This document shows positions 24,140-33,949 of a DNA stretch of 64,000 nucleotides, piece after piece. Origin of the DNA: a virus; the IMG/VR virus record IMGVR_UViG_3300031143_000004, positions 1 through 64,000 of that record; one strand, written 5' to 3'. Numbering within the stretch: the stretch's first letter is position 1; every line of letters starts with the position of its first letter. A program made the position numbers and the translations under genes. The notes beneath the pieces are model-generated. The model ran no database searches, had not been told where the DNA came from, and saw nothing but the letters and a program-made list of their open reading frames with translations.

Positions 24140-24847
24140 ATGTTAAATCAAACTATTCAAATAAAATTTAGACAAAGACTTAACAAGATTGCTAGTGATG
24201 ACTATGATAATATAGAATGCTGGCAAGTTGTTGAGGCTTTTAATAAAGCACAACTTGAATGGTGTAGAAGAAATCTACATGGTAACAACATGTTTAAAGA
24301 AGGTGATGAAAATTCTAAAAGACGTATTGATGACTTACAAGTTCTTTTAACTACACTACCAATTACTACTACAGATATGGGTAATCATGAAGTGTCTACT
24401 AATTTTCCAGATAATGAAACTTATCTTGAATATAAAAGAGTTAGTGTTGAAGCTACATCTGAATGCTGCACTGATCCTAGATCTATGACATGCTATCTGA
24501 TAGAAGAGGCTAATATTGATCTTGTATTGAGAGACCCCTTAAAGAATCCTAATTTTGAATGGGGTGAAACTGTATGTACTATGGCTAATAATACTCTAAA
24601 AATATATAAGGATGATTTTAATATTGTTAATCCATCCCTAATGTATTATAGACAACCTGTTAGAATAGAAATTGTAGACTGTGTTGATCCATATACAGGA
24701 AATACTTCAACAGCAGATATTGAATGTGAATTTAAAGATGATCTAGTAGAAGTATTTATTGATGAAGCTGTAGCTATCATTGCTGGAGATATTGCAGATG
24801 CAAATAACTATAGTAGGGAAATGCAAGCTGCAGAAAGAAACAACTAA
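24140..24847 (+). CDS. Head-tail connector/ring-like protein, 235 aa
   Basis: MLNQTIQIKFRQRLNKIASDDYDNIECWQVVEAFNKAQLEWCRRNLHG is a helical start. A beta-rich middle follows (SLMYYRQPVRIEIVDCVDPYTG), and an acidic C-terminal helix (DDLVEVFIDEAVAIIAGDIADANNYSREMQAAERNN) that is typical of small connector proteins whose last helix contacts the portal. It lies in the segment between coat and tail genes. The same kind of protein recurs at 40047-41635. The exact ring position is not known. Confidence 0.6.
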   Translation: MLNQTIQIKFRQRLNKIASDDYDNIECWQVVEAFNKAQLEWCRRNLHGNNMFKEGDENSKRRIDDLQVLLTTLPITTTDMGNHEVSTNFPDNETYLEYKRVSVEATSECCTDPRSMTCYLIEEANIDLVLRDPLKNPNFEWGETVCTMANNTLKIYKDDFNIVNPSLMYYRQPVRIEIVDCVDPYTGNTSTADIECEFKDDLVEVFIDEAVAIIAGDIADANNYSREMQAAERNN

Positions 24848-24852
24848 AAATT

Positions 24853-24882
24853 ATAATATACTAGATATATTTAGTATATTAT
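24853..24882 (+). promoter_or_regulatory. Perfect AT-rich hairpin carrying GTATATTAT
   Basis: ATAATATACTA (24853-24863) is the exact reverse complement of TAGTATATTAT (24872-24882), with loop GATATATT. The right arm contains the GTATATTAT promoter core (24874-24882), 96 bases before the next gene. It could be a terminator for the gene ending at 24847, a promoter, or both. Confidence 0.5.
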
Positions 24883-24887
24883 ACATG

Positions 24888-24919
24888 TACTGTCTAAACA
24901 AACTAAGTCCTTGACAGTA
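24888..24919 (+). repeat. Second inverted repeat in the same leader
   Basis: TACTGTC (24888-24894) and GACAGTA (24913-24919) are perfect inverted repeats with an 18-base loop, just after the previous hairpin. A further AGTATATATTATAAGG follows (24917-24932). Together they form the most structured leader on the plus strand in the window. Confidence 0.4.
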
Positions 24920-24978
24920 TATATTATAAGGGCATTATTTATTAACAAAAAAAAGACCTGGTAACAGGCATTAAAAAA

Positions 24979-26277
24979 ATGGCTTATTTTAACAACGCTT
25001 TTCAACAAACATTTGTCCCAACTTCCTTTTTGGTAGCTGGTGGTGAAGACTCCTCTGTATACACTCCTATGGAGGCAGGGTTTATTGGTTCACAATCTTA
25101 TGATACTGCAAGCACAGCAACATTAGCAGCAGGTAAAACACCTGTTATGTTATGTATGGGATCTCCTTTAGGTAGTCCAACTGGTGTAGCTGGTGCTGCA
25201 AATGATATCCTAGGTGGAAATAGATTTCATGGTGGATATGCAGAATCATGGAAATCAAAAGTAATCAATCCAAGATATGTAAGATTTATTGGTAAACAAC
25301 CAGTAGTAGCTGCTGCAACATCAAGTGTTGTATTAGATGCTAAAGGAACATGCTTTGACTGTATTGGTGAACAATCAGTTAGAATTGATTTAAAAGGTGC
25401 TCCAGTACTTAGAGCATTAAATAGAAATGGATATAAGATCTTAGGTGGTGACGGATACTGTTGCCCAGCTGGACAAACTTATAAAGACCCTGCTAAAGTA
25501 TTTGCTGATATGGCTGTACAATTATTAAGAGACCCTATTCTTAGTCAATTAGTAGATGTTAAAGTTGAACATGATAATAATGCTGGTTCTTTTACAACTA
25601 TTACTGATTCTGCAACTGCAGCAGGTAACACAAGATATGAAAAACAACAAGCTGCAATTGCATTACTTTTAGCATATTCAGGTGCAGCTGCGGTTGTTGC
25701 TGGTCACTTAGGTAAATTTACTATTACTGATACTAGTTCTGAAACTGTATTTGGTAACTGTTCTTTTGATACTAGAGATTACTATCAAGAAGAGCCTTTA
25801 CAATTATATGCATCTCAGTTGGATAATGATGGAGATCCATGTACTGCTACTTGTATAGATATTTCAAGAAATAAAGGTAAAGAATCTGAAACTAAAGGTG
25901 AATTAATTCAAAGAGATGTAATGATGTTCCAAAGATACATGCAACATCCTACTAATCAAGGAAACTTAGATTCAACTAGAATGAGAGAAGTTGAAAGAGT
26001 TGGTCCAGCTAATGACTTATTAGGTATTGTTCGTTCAGCAAATTACACTGTATACTACTTATTACATACTGTACCTCGTTTTAACAACCCATCTGGTACA
26101 TTTGATAATGATCAATATATGGTTAAACTTGCTACTAATGGAATAATTGCTAATTTAGAAACTGCATTAAATGCAATGGCTGTAGGTTGCTTTGGAGTTG
26201 GTTCTACTATGACAGATATGAGTGCAAACTTTTTACCTACTGAAGGCTTTCCAGTTGGAAATTCTCAAGGGGTATAA
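24979..26277 (+). CDS. Abundant virion structural protein (tube- or decoration-like), 432 aa
   Basis: MAYFNNAFQQTFVPTSFLVAGGEDSSVYTPMEAGFIGSQSYD opens a beta-rich protein with two C-x2-C pairs (GTCFDCIGE; DGYCCPAGQ). A helical middle follows (PAKVFADMAVQLLRDPILSQLVDVKV), and the end is also helical (GIIANLETALNAMAVGCFGVGS). The gene has its own structured promoter region and a perfect terminator, which suggests high monocistronic expression, as for a tail-tube, sheath or second shell protein. Its position after the connector gene fits. No domain match is certain. The fold could be a beta-barrel tube protein. Confidence 0.55.
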   Translation: MAYFNNAFQQTFVPTSFLVAGGEDSSVYTPMEAGFIGSQSYDTASTATLAAGKTPVMLCMGSPLGSPTGVAGAANDILGGNRFHGGYAESWKSKVINPRYVRFIGKQPVVAAATSSVVLDAKGTCFDCIGEQSVRIDLKGAPVLRALNRNGYKILGGDGYCCPAGQTYKDPAKVFADMAVQLLRDPILSQLVDVKVEHDNNAGSFTTITDSATAAGNTRYEKQQAAIALLLAYSGAAAVVAGHLGKFTITDTSSETVFGNCSFDTRDYYQEEPLQLYASQLDNDGDPCTATCIDISRNKGKESETKGELIQRDVMMFQRYMQHPTNQGNLDSTRMREVERVGPANDLLGIVRSANYTVYYLLHTVPRFNNPSGTFDNDQYMVKLATNGIIANLETALNAMAVGCFGVGSTMTDMSANFLPTEGFPVGNSQGV

Positions 26278-26314
26278 ATCTTGTAACTTAGTAGAGATAC
26301 TATTATATTTAAGA

Positions 26315-26346
26315 AGAGTGAGATTTAAACGTCTCACTCTTTTTTA
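26315..26346 (+). terminator. Perfect intrinsic terminator
   Basis: AGAGTGAGA (26315-26323) pairs with TCTCACTCT (26332-26340), 9 bp without mismatch, followed by six T (the last T of the arm plus 26341-26345). It lies 37 bases after the stop at 26277. Confidence 0.9.
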
Positions 26347-26361
26347 TATAAACTTTTTTTT

Positions 26362-26370
26362 GTATATTAT
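26362..26370 (+). promoter_or_regulatory. Late promoter candidate GTATATTAT
   Basis: AACTTTTTTTTGTATATTATTAG contains GTATATTAT, 35 bases before the ATG at 26406, with an eight-T run directly upstream. It starts 22 bases after the previous terminator stem, so the operon of 26406-33857 must start here. Confidence 0.65.
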
Positions 26371-26405
26371 TAGTGAAGAGCAGTACTATATTAAACAAAA
26401 ATAGA

Positions 26406-27047
26406 ATGGCAAACAAACATATACTTAGTCTTGAAGTACCTACAGTAGCAAATTGTGAAATTTTTAGGGTAATTGACACCAGTCAATATACAGATAGTTT
26501 GTATGTAGATTGTGGTGAATTACTTATAACACCTCCTGGTTTTAATCAAGGTAAAATAATAAAAGTACAACCAGGTTTTAGTTTATCTATAAACTCATGT
26601 TCACTAGGAGTTCAAACTTCTGGATGTTCAGGTACCTCACAATCAGGTCTACTTACAACAAGTACTGATGCATGTGGTAATACTATAAGTACTACAGCAG
26701 CAAATGCATTATCAGGATCTAGCTCAAGAGCATCAATATCAGATGGAATATATATTATAAGATATGCTGTTGCACCTACAGATAGAGCATATGTAGAATA
26801 TAATCATTTAAGAATAACAGGTATAATGAGTACTTACTATAAGAAGTTATGTGAGATAGATGTTACTCCATGTGAACCTAGCACAAAACAGCAGAACAGA
26901 TATAGAGAGATGAATCTTATTAAACTCATGATAGATGCTGCAAAAGCAAAAGTTGAATACTGTCAAAGTCCTAATGAGGGAATGGCTTTATATGATTTTG
27001 CAAAAAAGAAATTATTAAAGATCACTTGTTCAAGTGAGTGTTGTTAA
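26406..27047 (+). CDS. Tail-associated hypothetical protein, 213 aa
   Basis: The ATG at 26406 (MANKHILSLEVPTVANCEIF) is chosen. A GTG at 26373 extends the frame but would leave almost no leader after the promoter. The first 145 residues are beta-rich, Ser/Cys/Gly-rich and fibre-like. The last 70 are a helical domain (STKQQNRYREMNLIKLMIDAAKAKVEYCQSPNEGMALYDFAKKKLLKI) ending in C-S-S-E-C-C. It may be a baseplate or fibre attachment protein. First gene of the adhesin operon. No family was recognised. Confidence 0.65.
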   Translation: MANKHILSLEVPTVANCEIFRVIDTSQYTDSLYVDCGELLITPPGFNQGKIIKVQPGFSLSINSCSLGVQTSGCSGTSQSGLLTTSTDACGNTISTTAANALSGSSSRASISDGIYIIRYAVAPTDRAYVEYNHLRITGIMSTYYKKLCEIDVTPCEPSTKQQNRYREMNLIKLMIDAAKAKVEYCQSPNEGMALYDFAKKKLLKITCSSECC

Positions 27048-27064
27048 TATAAAAACTAAATAGT

Positions 27065-27256
27065 ATGAATTGTTCACACTGTAATCAAGCAATAGGATGT
27101 GGTTGTAACAAAGTTTCAGCAGGAGATGGTGCTGCTGTACATAAAGGATGTTTAAGTATATATAATAAAGGTTTAACGCAAAATGTTTCTATAACTGTAC
27201 AAAATACAGCAGTTAATTTAGGACAAATAGTTATCCCACCAACTACAGCAAGATAA
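27065..27256 (+). CDS. Small Cys-rich tail protein, 63 aa
   Basis: MNCSHCNQAIGCGCNKVSAGDGAAVHKGC has five Cys in the first 29 residues (3, 6, 12, 14, 29). The rest is a beta-like stretch (GLTQNVSITVQNTAVNLGQIVIPP). It looks like a short zinc-binding or disulfide-linked collar. Similar N-terminal Cys clusters occur in the fibre genes at 33950 and 37604. It lies directly before the giant LRR protein and may attach it. Confidence 0.6.
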   Translation: MNCSHCNQAIGCGCNKVSAGDGAAVHKGCLSIYNKGLTQNVSITVQNTAVNLGQIVIPPTTAR

Positions 27257-27260
27257 AAAA

Positions 27261-30200
27261 ATGGCTTTAACATATTGTAACGCAAATAATGGAGCAGGAT
27301 CTACATGCATGATTGCATTTGATGAAAGATGTAATTCACAGGGTGGAGAGGTTAACTTATACTTTGGAAATAAGATTCACCATGTATACATATCTCAGAA
27401 TAGTACAGTAACTGATACTACTCTATATGTACCTACAGTTTCAATGCCTGCTTCTTTAACTTATTCTTATGATATGATTCAAACAGGTGTGAATCCATCA
27501 ACATGGCAAACACAAGAATATATATATGTTTGTGGTGGTTTTCAAACACCTGCTATATATGATTTTACATCTGGTGCAGATCAACCAGATTGGGCTCAAG
27601 GATGTTTTTCAGGACCTTGTTCACTTGCAGCAAATTGTGTTACTATTCAAACAATAGATTTTGATGGAAATCCTGTATCAGGTTTTCCAATTGAAACAGA
27701 TTTAGCTGTTGGGGCAACTGTTACTGACATGCAAGGATATGCCTATTTTACTGGTGTTCAAAGTGTAACACCATATGATATATTTGGTGATACGATTTCA
27801 TTTCCTGGAACATGTATAGAATATCTTGTAACACAACTTGTAGGTATTTGTGAATTTACACCAACTATTAATTGTATATGTGGTTGTGATGATCCTGCTG
27901 CAGATAACTATGATGCTACTGCTAATTATTATAATTTTGAAGATTGTCCTTGTACATATCCTACGCTAGGATGTATGGATACTGCAGCTTGCAACTATGA
28001 TGCTTCAGCTACATCAGATGATAATAGTTGTGTTTATCCAGGTTGTACTGACCCAGATGCATTAAATTATGATTCATCAGCAGGTTGTGATGATGGTTCA
28101 TGTGTATCACAACCATCATGTGATACAGCATATGGAGAAAATAATCCAACTGATAACCTAACAGATGTTGACGTTAAAAGAATAGAAACAGAAGCAAGAT
28201 TTGCTGATAATGTTTATAAACATTTCCAAGCTAGAAGATATGGTATGACTAGTCCATGTGAAACTAGTCTAGATGGTATAGCATCTGAAAAATATTTATG
28301 TTTTTGGGAAGATAAAAAAGAAAAAGAATATACAGGTTTCAACATTACAAGAGAAGTATTTAAACCTCTTATACCTGGGACACCTCCAGCTGCAGGAACA
28401 TACCCTGCTTGGGTTGATCCATTATGTGGATTAATATCAAAAGGTCAACTTACTGTTTACTTTTATTATGATGGTACATCTATGGGTGTACAAGCAGTTA
28501 AAGATGCTCATGCTACAACAGAACTATGGATGCAAAGTCTTATTGGTTTAGGTTTTACAGGTTCTCACTATCATACAATTGTTAATGGAGAGAGATGGTT
28601 AGATTGGGGTACATCAGCTATAACTGGTATATTTAATAATGCAGGAACTAATACTAGTACTACACTTCCTTGCTCTAATCCTAATGATCCATCATGTGGT
28701 CCAGGAAGACCTTGTGGTGGTTGTGGTGTATCTGCAGACCCTAATGATGGTATAACTGGTGCATGTCAATGTTCTGGATGGGCTGGAGGAAAAATGTCTA
28801 GAACTCTTAAGGTGCAAGATAATTTCCAAAATGGTGATTGTCCAACACACTTCTATGATGCTTATACTAAAAATTCAGTATGTAATACGTGGGTGGGGAC
28901 AGATGGTTGGGCACCAAAAGGTCCTATAGTTACATGGCAAGGAATGGCACCTCCTGCAGCAACTGAACAAGTATTAGTAGTATGTTTTGCTGATGAAACT
29001 GAAATACCAGGTGATAAAATTAATAATGATGTTAATTTTGCATGTTATCATGGTAGAGGATCTACTACTGGAGTTGCATCTGACTGGAATCTTGCAACTA
29101 TAAGTGGTGTTATTAGTCCAGCATGGAAAGCTGATTATAATAAATACATTGAGATATATAATGAATTTGAAGGAAGATCTTGTAATCATTCATTAAATTG
29201 TTATATATATCCAAGTTTACCAGTTAATGTTAGTGCACCACATAGACCTTTTCCACTACATGCTATTGGTGCTGTAACAAGTGGTAATAGACCAGTACAA
29301 GATGGTACATATCTTACAAATACAGCTCCCGTAAATACAATGTCAAATACATCAATTGCTGCAATTGAATTACCTGGTTCAAATTTATATTGGAACGAAC
29401 CTAATACTGTTACAGTTCATTCATTTGGATATGGAGGTTTAGATAATTATGGATGGGGTGGTACGTTTACATCTGCAGCATTTACACAAGAAGGGTTTAC
29501 ATCTGATTTAAATAACTTCTTTACATTATCATTATATGAATGTAATGATAATGAATGCTTGATATTTGATGTGGTTAATCAGAATGGGGTCCTTATAGAA
29601 GATTATGAAATAATACTAGATGGTAAAGATGTTGGTAAGACAAATTCATTTGGAAGATATACTCATATTATAACTAAAGCATCAATTAACACAGAGCATA
29701 CTGCACAATTATGTGAATGTTTTACTACATCAGGTAGCTGTGCACAACAAAGACTTTTAATAACAGCATCAGAAAAATGCCCAACTGCAGCGTGTACTGT
29801 ACCTTCTAAACAATGTACATGTAATGCACCAGGCAACTTACAAGTAGTTACTAGTTATAATTCTACACTGTTAAATTGGTCTCCATCAATTTCAACAGAA
29901 ACCACAATAACTTATGATATAAGATATAGAGCTGTTAATGTTACAACACCAAATACATGGATAGAAATTACAAGTGTAGCAAGTACATCATATACTATAA
30001 CTGGACTTTTAACCTTTACTGAATATGAATTTCAAGTAAGAAGTAAATGTGGTACAATAATTTCAGACTGGAATGCAACACAAACATTTACTACAATTAC
30101 TGCATGTCCTATAATAGATTGTTTATTATCTTCATGTGCTACTGCAACTTCATATACTTTAGGTTATAACTATACTTCAATAGGTGAATTAGATATAACT

Positions 30201-33200
30201 GGAGCAACTGGAACAAATGGTGTATGGGGTGTCATATGGGGTACTAATGCAGATTTAGAAATTGGTAATATTGTAAATGGAGGAAGTACATCAACTACAA
30301 TGGTGCCAGGAACTGCTAGTACATATCCAGGAGATGGAATAGTTAATACATTAATAACAGAAACAGCAACAGGACTTACACCAAACACATACTACTGGAG
30401 AGCATATATAACTATAACTAATATGCCAAATTGTTTAGAAAGTCAGTATTCAGATGTTTGTACATATGTAACACCCAGTTCCATCACAAACCCACCTAGT
30501 CAATGTTTAATACCTGATAATAATTTTGAACAAGCTTTGATGGATATAGGTCTTAAGTCACAAGGTGCATATACTGGTAGTATAGATTTCTCAGCAGTTA
30601 ATACAGTAACAACTTTAAATGTTTCTATTAAAGGTATTACAGACCTTACAGGTATAGAATGCTTTACTGCTTTGCAAAGTTTAGACTGTAGTGTAAACTC
30701 ACTTACAAGTTTAAACTTAGTTGCTAATACAGCTCTAACATTTGTAAATTGTGGTGCTAATCAACTTACATCATTAAATGTTACTGCTAATACAGCATTA
30801 CTTGATTTACGTATATATGCTAATTCATTACCGTCTTTAGATATAACTAATAATACTGCTTTAACTACTTTGTATGGAGCTAATAATCTACTCACAAGTA
30901 TTGACGTAAGTAATAATACTGCTTTGATTTCCTTAAGTATTCATGCTAATCAACTTACGGCACTTGATGTTAGTGCAAACACAGCTTTAACTATTTTATC
31001 TTGTGGTAGTAATCAAATAGTATCGCTTGATTGTACTACACTTGTTAATTTAGTAGAACTAGCGTGTGAAAATAATCCACCAATGAATTTCCTTGATGTA
31101 ACTAATGGTAATAATTCTAATATGCCAATGGGTGATTTCATTGCTAATAATACACCAAGTCTTATGTGTATTAGCGTTGACAATGTTGCTTATTCTAATA
31201 CTAACTGGCCAGCACCACTTTATACTGATGTTGGAGATACATATAACAACCCTTGTGTTGTAGTATCTCTTTGTACAATCCCTGATTCTAATTTTAGAAA
31301 TGCACTAGATATAAATCAGCCTCAACTTGCTGGACAATGGGTAAATACTAATCAAATTGATCAAGCTCTTTTAACACCTATTACAGTTATAAGTGTTCTT
31401 TCATCAGGTATTAATGACTTCACTGGTATAGAATGTTTCACAGGCTGTACAAGTTTAAATGTTGCAGCCAACAGTGCTCCAACTATTAACCTAACATCTT
31501 TAGTATTGTTAAAGTCTCTACGAATGTCTTCACTAAATCAGACAAATAGTTTAACAGGTAATACAATTGATTTAAGCAATAATGTTCTTTTAACATTTTT
31601 AGAATGTGAAAATAATCAACTAGCAACAATAAATCTAACTGCTAATACTGCTTTAGAAGACATAAGTGTTGGTCAAAATAATCTTACTTCTTTAGATGTA
31701 ACAACTTGTGTTTCATTAACTAGACTTAAAGTTTGGTATAATCAACTTACAAGTATCAACTTAGGATTTAATGTTGTTCTAGATGAATTAAATGTTCAAA
31801 GTAATAACCTAACGACTTTATCTCTGACTAATAATGTTCTTCTAACTACACTTAAAGCTTTTTATAACAATTTAACAACTTTAGATTTAACCACTAATAC
31901 TATTCTAGAAGATGCATCTATTAGTTATAATAATATTGCAGGATCATTAGATCTATCTAATAATGTTCTTTTAGAATGGCTTATAGCTGCTCACAATAAT
32001 CTTACTAGTGTTACCTTACCTTCTACTGCTACTTTAATTCTGGTAGATTTAGAAAACAATGATATTTCTCAAATTGATACAAGTAATAATGCTGGATTAG
32101 AAACCTTAAAACTTACGGGTAATCAATTAGAATGTTTAGATGTAAGCAGTAATGTTGTGTTAACTCAAATTTACTGTCAGTTCCAACGTCTAGGTATGAC
32201 ACCAACTCTTGATATTCTTAACTTAGCTAATGGTAATAACACAAACATGACTGATGCCAATGTTAGAATTGGAGGATTTGGATCAAGTAACCCTAATATT
32301 AATGGTTGTGTTACTGTAGATGCTGTAGCTTACGCAACAACTAACTGGACAACATGGGTTGATTTTGGACAAATATTCAATCTTGGATGTGCACCTTTAG
32401 ATTGTGGTACTTCTGCACCCATGACATATATACCTGATAATGCATTTGAAAGTTATTTAACTGCTACTTATTCTATAGCATTCCCTATAGCGGACCATTG
32501 TTTAACAAGTGATATTAGTGGTATAACTGCTTTAAGTATGAATAATTTAGGTATAACTGACTTAACAGGATTGCAAGATTTTACTGCCGTAACATCAATA
32601 GCAATTAATGATAATACACTTACAAATACATTTCTTAATTTAACTGGAAATATTGCTTTAACTCATCTGTATTGTGATAACGCTAATATAGTAAGTATTA
32701 ACGTAACTCAATGTTCTGCTTTGTTATACTTAGGGCTTGGTGGGAATCAAATTACAACTATTGATCTAACTAACAATCTTGCTTTAACAGGTTTAAACTT
32801 TATTAATAATCAGTTTACAACACTTGATGTAAGTGTTAATACTGCTCTAACATCTATAAATGTTAGTAATAATCTACTAACAAGTATTGATGTAAGTACT
32901 AATACTCTTTTACAATATTTGACTTGTTCTTTTAATCAACTCACAAGCCTTGATGTTAGTAATAATACCACTTTATATGTAATTAAATGTCAAAATAATA
33001 GCCTCACCAGTCTTGATGCAAGTAATAGTACTACTTTAACTTGGTTGCAGTGTGAGAATAATCAACTCACAACCCTTAATGTAAAAAATGGAAATAATAG
33101 TAATATGAGTACTTCTAATTTTATTACAACAAATAATCCTAACCTAATTTGCATAGATGTAGATAATGTATCTTACTCAACAACTAATTGGACAAACATT

Positions 33201-33857
33201 GATGCCACTAGTTCATTTAGTTTAAGTTGTATATCATTAATGACATATATCCCTGATAGTAATTTCCAAGCAGGATTAACAGCATTATATGGAATTGCAT
33301 TCCCTATAGCGGACCATTGTTTAAAAAGTGATATTAGTAGTATGACTGCTTTAGATGTGTCAAATATGTTGATAGCTGATTTAACAGGAATAGCAGATTT
33401 TACTGCTTTAACTAATTTGGGTTGTTATGATAATCAACTCACAAGCCTTGATGTAAGTCAAAATACTAATTTATTAACTTTATTCTGTTATGATAATCAA
33501 ATCACTTCTCTTGATGTAAGTAATAATACTGCTTTAACACATTTGTATTGTTATGACAATCAACTCATAAGTCTTAATGTAAGTTCTAATACTGCTTTAC
33601 AATTTTTGAGGTGTCGTAATAATTCAATCACAACACTTGATGTAAGTACTAATACTGCTTTAATTTATTTAGATTGTTTGAATAATCAACTTACATCACT
33701 TAATATAAAAAATACTAATAATGCAAATATGTTGGTTAATAGTTTTTTAGCAACTAGTAATTTACTAACTACTATTCTTTGTGATAATCCAGGAACTGCA
33801 ACTACTACATTTACAGTTGCAGCAGGATGTATTGACGCAGGTGTAACATTTATATAA
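27261..33857 (+). CDS. Giant tail adhesin: vWA-like, NYD repeats, Fn3, four LRR blocks
   Basis: 2198 residues. The N-terminus is beta-rich and Cys-containing. Residues about 209-284 hold three to four D-x-A-x-N-Y-D / D-D-x-S-C repeats (calcium-binding type, common in flavobacterial secreted proteins). Around D404 (VYFYYDGTSM) is a vWA-like MIDAS-type loop. Residues about 854-945 form a fibronectin type III domain. From 1084 on come four blocks opened by I-P-D-x-N-F-E-type caps (residues 1084, 1340, 1721, 1994), each a run of about 21-residue LRRs (N-x-L-T-S-L-D-V-S-x-N-T-A-L-x-x-L) that mostly ends with D/N-V-x-N-G-N-N-S-N-M. Such LRR blocks occur in Bacteroidota surface adhesins, so host origin is likely. 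Its size, tail-region position and repeat nature mark it as a receptor-binding fibre. No chaperone domain or autoprotease was seen. Confidence 0.85.
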   Translation: MALTYCNANNGAGSTCMIAFDERCNSQGGEVNLYFGNKIHHVYISQNSTVTDTTLYVPTVSMPASLTYSYDMIQTGVNPSTWQTQEYIYVCGGFQTPAIYDFTSGADQPDWAQGCFSGPCSLAANCVTIQTIDFDGNPVSGFPIETDLAVGATVTDMQGYAYFTGVQSVTPYDIFGDTISFPGTCIEYLVTQLVGICEFTPTINCICGCDDPAADNYDATANYYNFEDCPCTYPTLGCMDTAACNYDASATSDDNSCVYPGCTDPDALNYDSSAGCDDGSCVSQPSCDTAYGENNPTDNLTDVDVKRIETEARFADNVYKHFQARRYGMTSPCETSLDGIASEKYLCFWEDKKEKEYTGFNITREVFKPLIPGTPPAAGTYPAWVDPLCGLISKGQLTVYFYYDGTSMGVQAVKDAHATTELWMQSLIGLGFTGSHYHTIVNGERWLDWGTSAITGIFNNAGTNTSTTLPCSNPNDPSCGPGRPCGGCGVSADPNDGITGACQCSGWAGGKMSRTLKVQDNFQNGDCPTHFYDAYTKNSVCNTWVGTDGWAPKGPIVTWQGMAPPAATEQVLVVCFADETEIPGDKINNDVNFACYHGRGSTTGVASDWNLATISGVISPAWKADYNKYIEIYNEFEGRSCNHSLNCYIYPSLPVNVSAPHRPFPLHAIGAVTSGNRPVQDGTYLTNTAPVNTMSNTSIAAIELPGSNLYWNEPNTVTVHSFGYGGLDNYGWGGTFTSAAFTQEGFTSDLNNFFTLSLYECNDNECLIFDVVNQNGVLIEDYEIILDGKDVGKTNSFGRYTHIITKASINTEHTAQLCECFTTSGSCAQQRLLITASEKCPTAACTVPSKQCTCNAPGNLQVVTSYNSTLLNWSPSISTETTITYDIRYRAVNVTTPNTWIEITSVASTSYTITGLLTFTEYEFQVRSKCGTIISDWNATQTFTTITACPIIDCLLSSCATATSYTLGYNYTSIGELDITGATGTNGVWGVIWGTNADLEIGNIVNGGSTSTTMVPGTASTYPGDGIVNTLITETATGLTPNTYYWRAYITITNMPNCLESQYSDVCTYVTPSSITNPPSQCLIPDNNFEQALMDIGLKSQGAYTGSIDFSAVNTVTTLNVSIKGITDLTGIECFTALQSLDCSVNSLTSLNLVANTALTFVNCGANQLTSLNVTANTALLDLRIYANSLPSLDITNNTALTTLYGANNLLTSIDVSNNTALISLSIHANQLTALDVSANTALTILSCGSNQIVSLDCTTLVNLVELACENNPPMNFLDVTNGNNSNMPMGDFIANNTPSLMCISVDNVAYSNTNWPAPLYTDVGDTYNNPCVVVSLCTIPDSNFRNALDINQPQLAGQWVNTNQIDQALLTPITVISVLSSGINDFTGIECFTGCTSLNVAANSAPTINLTSLVLLKSLRMSSLNQTNSLTGNTIDLSNNVLLTFLECENNQLATINLTANTALEDISVGQNNLTSLDVTTCVSLTRLKVWYNQLTSINLGFNVVLDELNVQSNNLTTLSLTNNVLLTTLKAFYNNLTTLDLTTNTILEDASISYNNIAGSLDLSNNVLLEWLIAAHNNLTSVTLPSTATLILVDLENNDISQIDTSNNAGLETLKLTGNQLECLDVSSNVVLTQIYCQFQRLGMTPTLDILNLANGNNTNMTDANVRIGGFGSSNPNINGCVTVDAVAYATTNWTTWVDFGQIFNLGCAPLDCGTSAPMTYIPDNAFESYLTATYSIAFPIADHCLTSDISGITALSMNNLGITDLTGLQDFTAVTSIAINDNTLTNTFLNLTGNIALTHLYCDNANIVSINVTQCSALLYLGLGGNQITTIDLTNNLALTGLNFINNQFTTLDVSVNTALTSINVSNNLLTSIDVSTNTLLQYLTCSFNQLTSLDVSNNTTLYVIKCQNNSLTSLDASNSTTLTWLQCENNQLTTLNVKNGNNSNMSTSNFITTNNPNLICIDVDNVSYSTTNWTNIDATSSFSLSCISLMTYIPDSNFQAGLTALYGIAFPIADHCLKSDISSMTALDVSNMLIADLTGIADFTALTNLGCYDNQLTSLDVSQNTNLLTLFCYDNQITSLDVSNNTALTHLYCYDNQLISLNVSSNTALQFLRCRNNSITTLDVSTNTALIYLDCLNNQLTSLNIKNTNNANMLVNSFLATSNLLTTILCDNPGTATTTFTVAAGCIDAGVTFI
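30510..33714 (+). repeat. Leucine-rich-repeat DNA tract within the adhesin gene
   Basis: About 63-bp units encode N-x-L-T-S-L-D-V-S-x-N-T-A-L. Units such as AATCAACTCACAAGCCTTGA recur nearly unchanged (near 32935 and 33436). Block caps 3 and 4 share 28 identical bases (32478-32505 and 33297-33324). The tract is prone to recombination and would allow length variation of the fibre. Confidence 0.8.
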
Positions 33858-33910
33858 CATGAATAAAAAAATAAACGAAATAAATAACTTGGCTGTATCA
33901 TTAAAAATCT

Positions 33911-33919
33911 GTATATTAT
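33911..33919 (+). promoter_or_regulatory. Late promoter candidate GTATATTAT
   Basis: CTGTATATTATAATG lies 30 bases before the ATG at 33950, in a 92-base gap after the LRR gene. Confidence 0.6.
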
Positions 33920-33949
33920 AATGTATAGTGGTAATAACAAATATAAACT

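Noticed and set aside
30510-33857. LRR fibre as the target of a diversity-generating retroelement
   Set aside because: No reverse transcriptase or template/variable repeat pair was seen in the window; repeats fit ordinary duplication.
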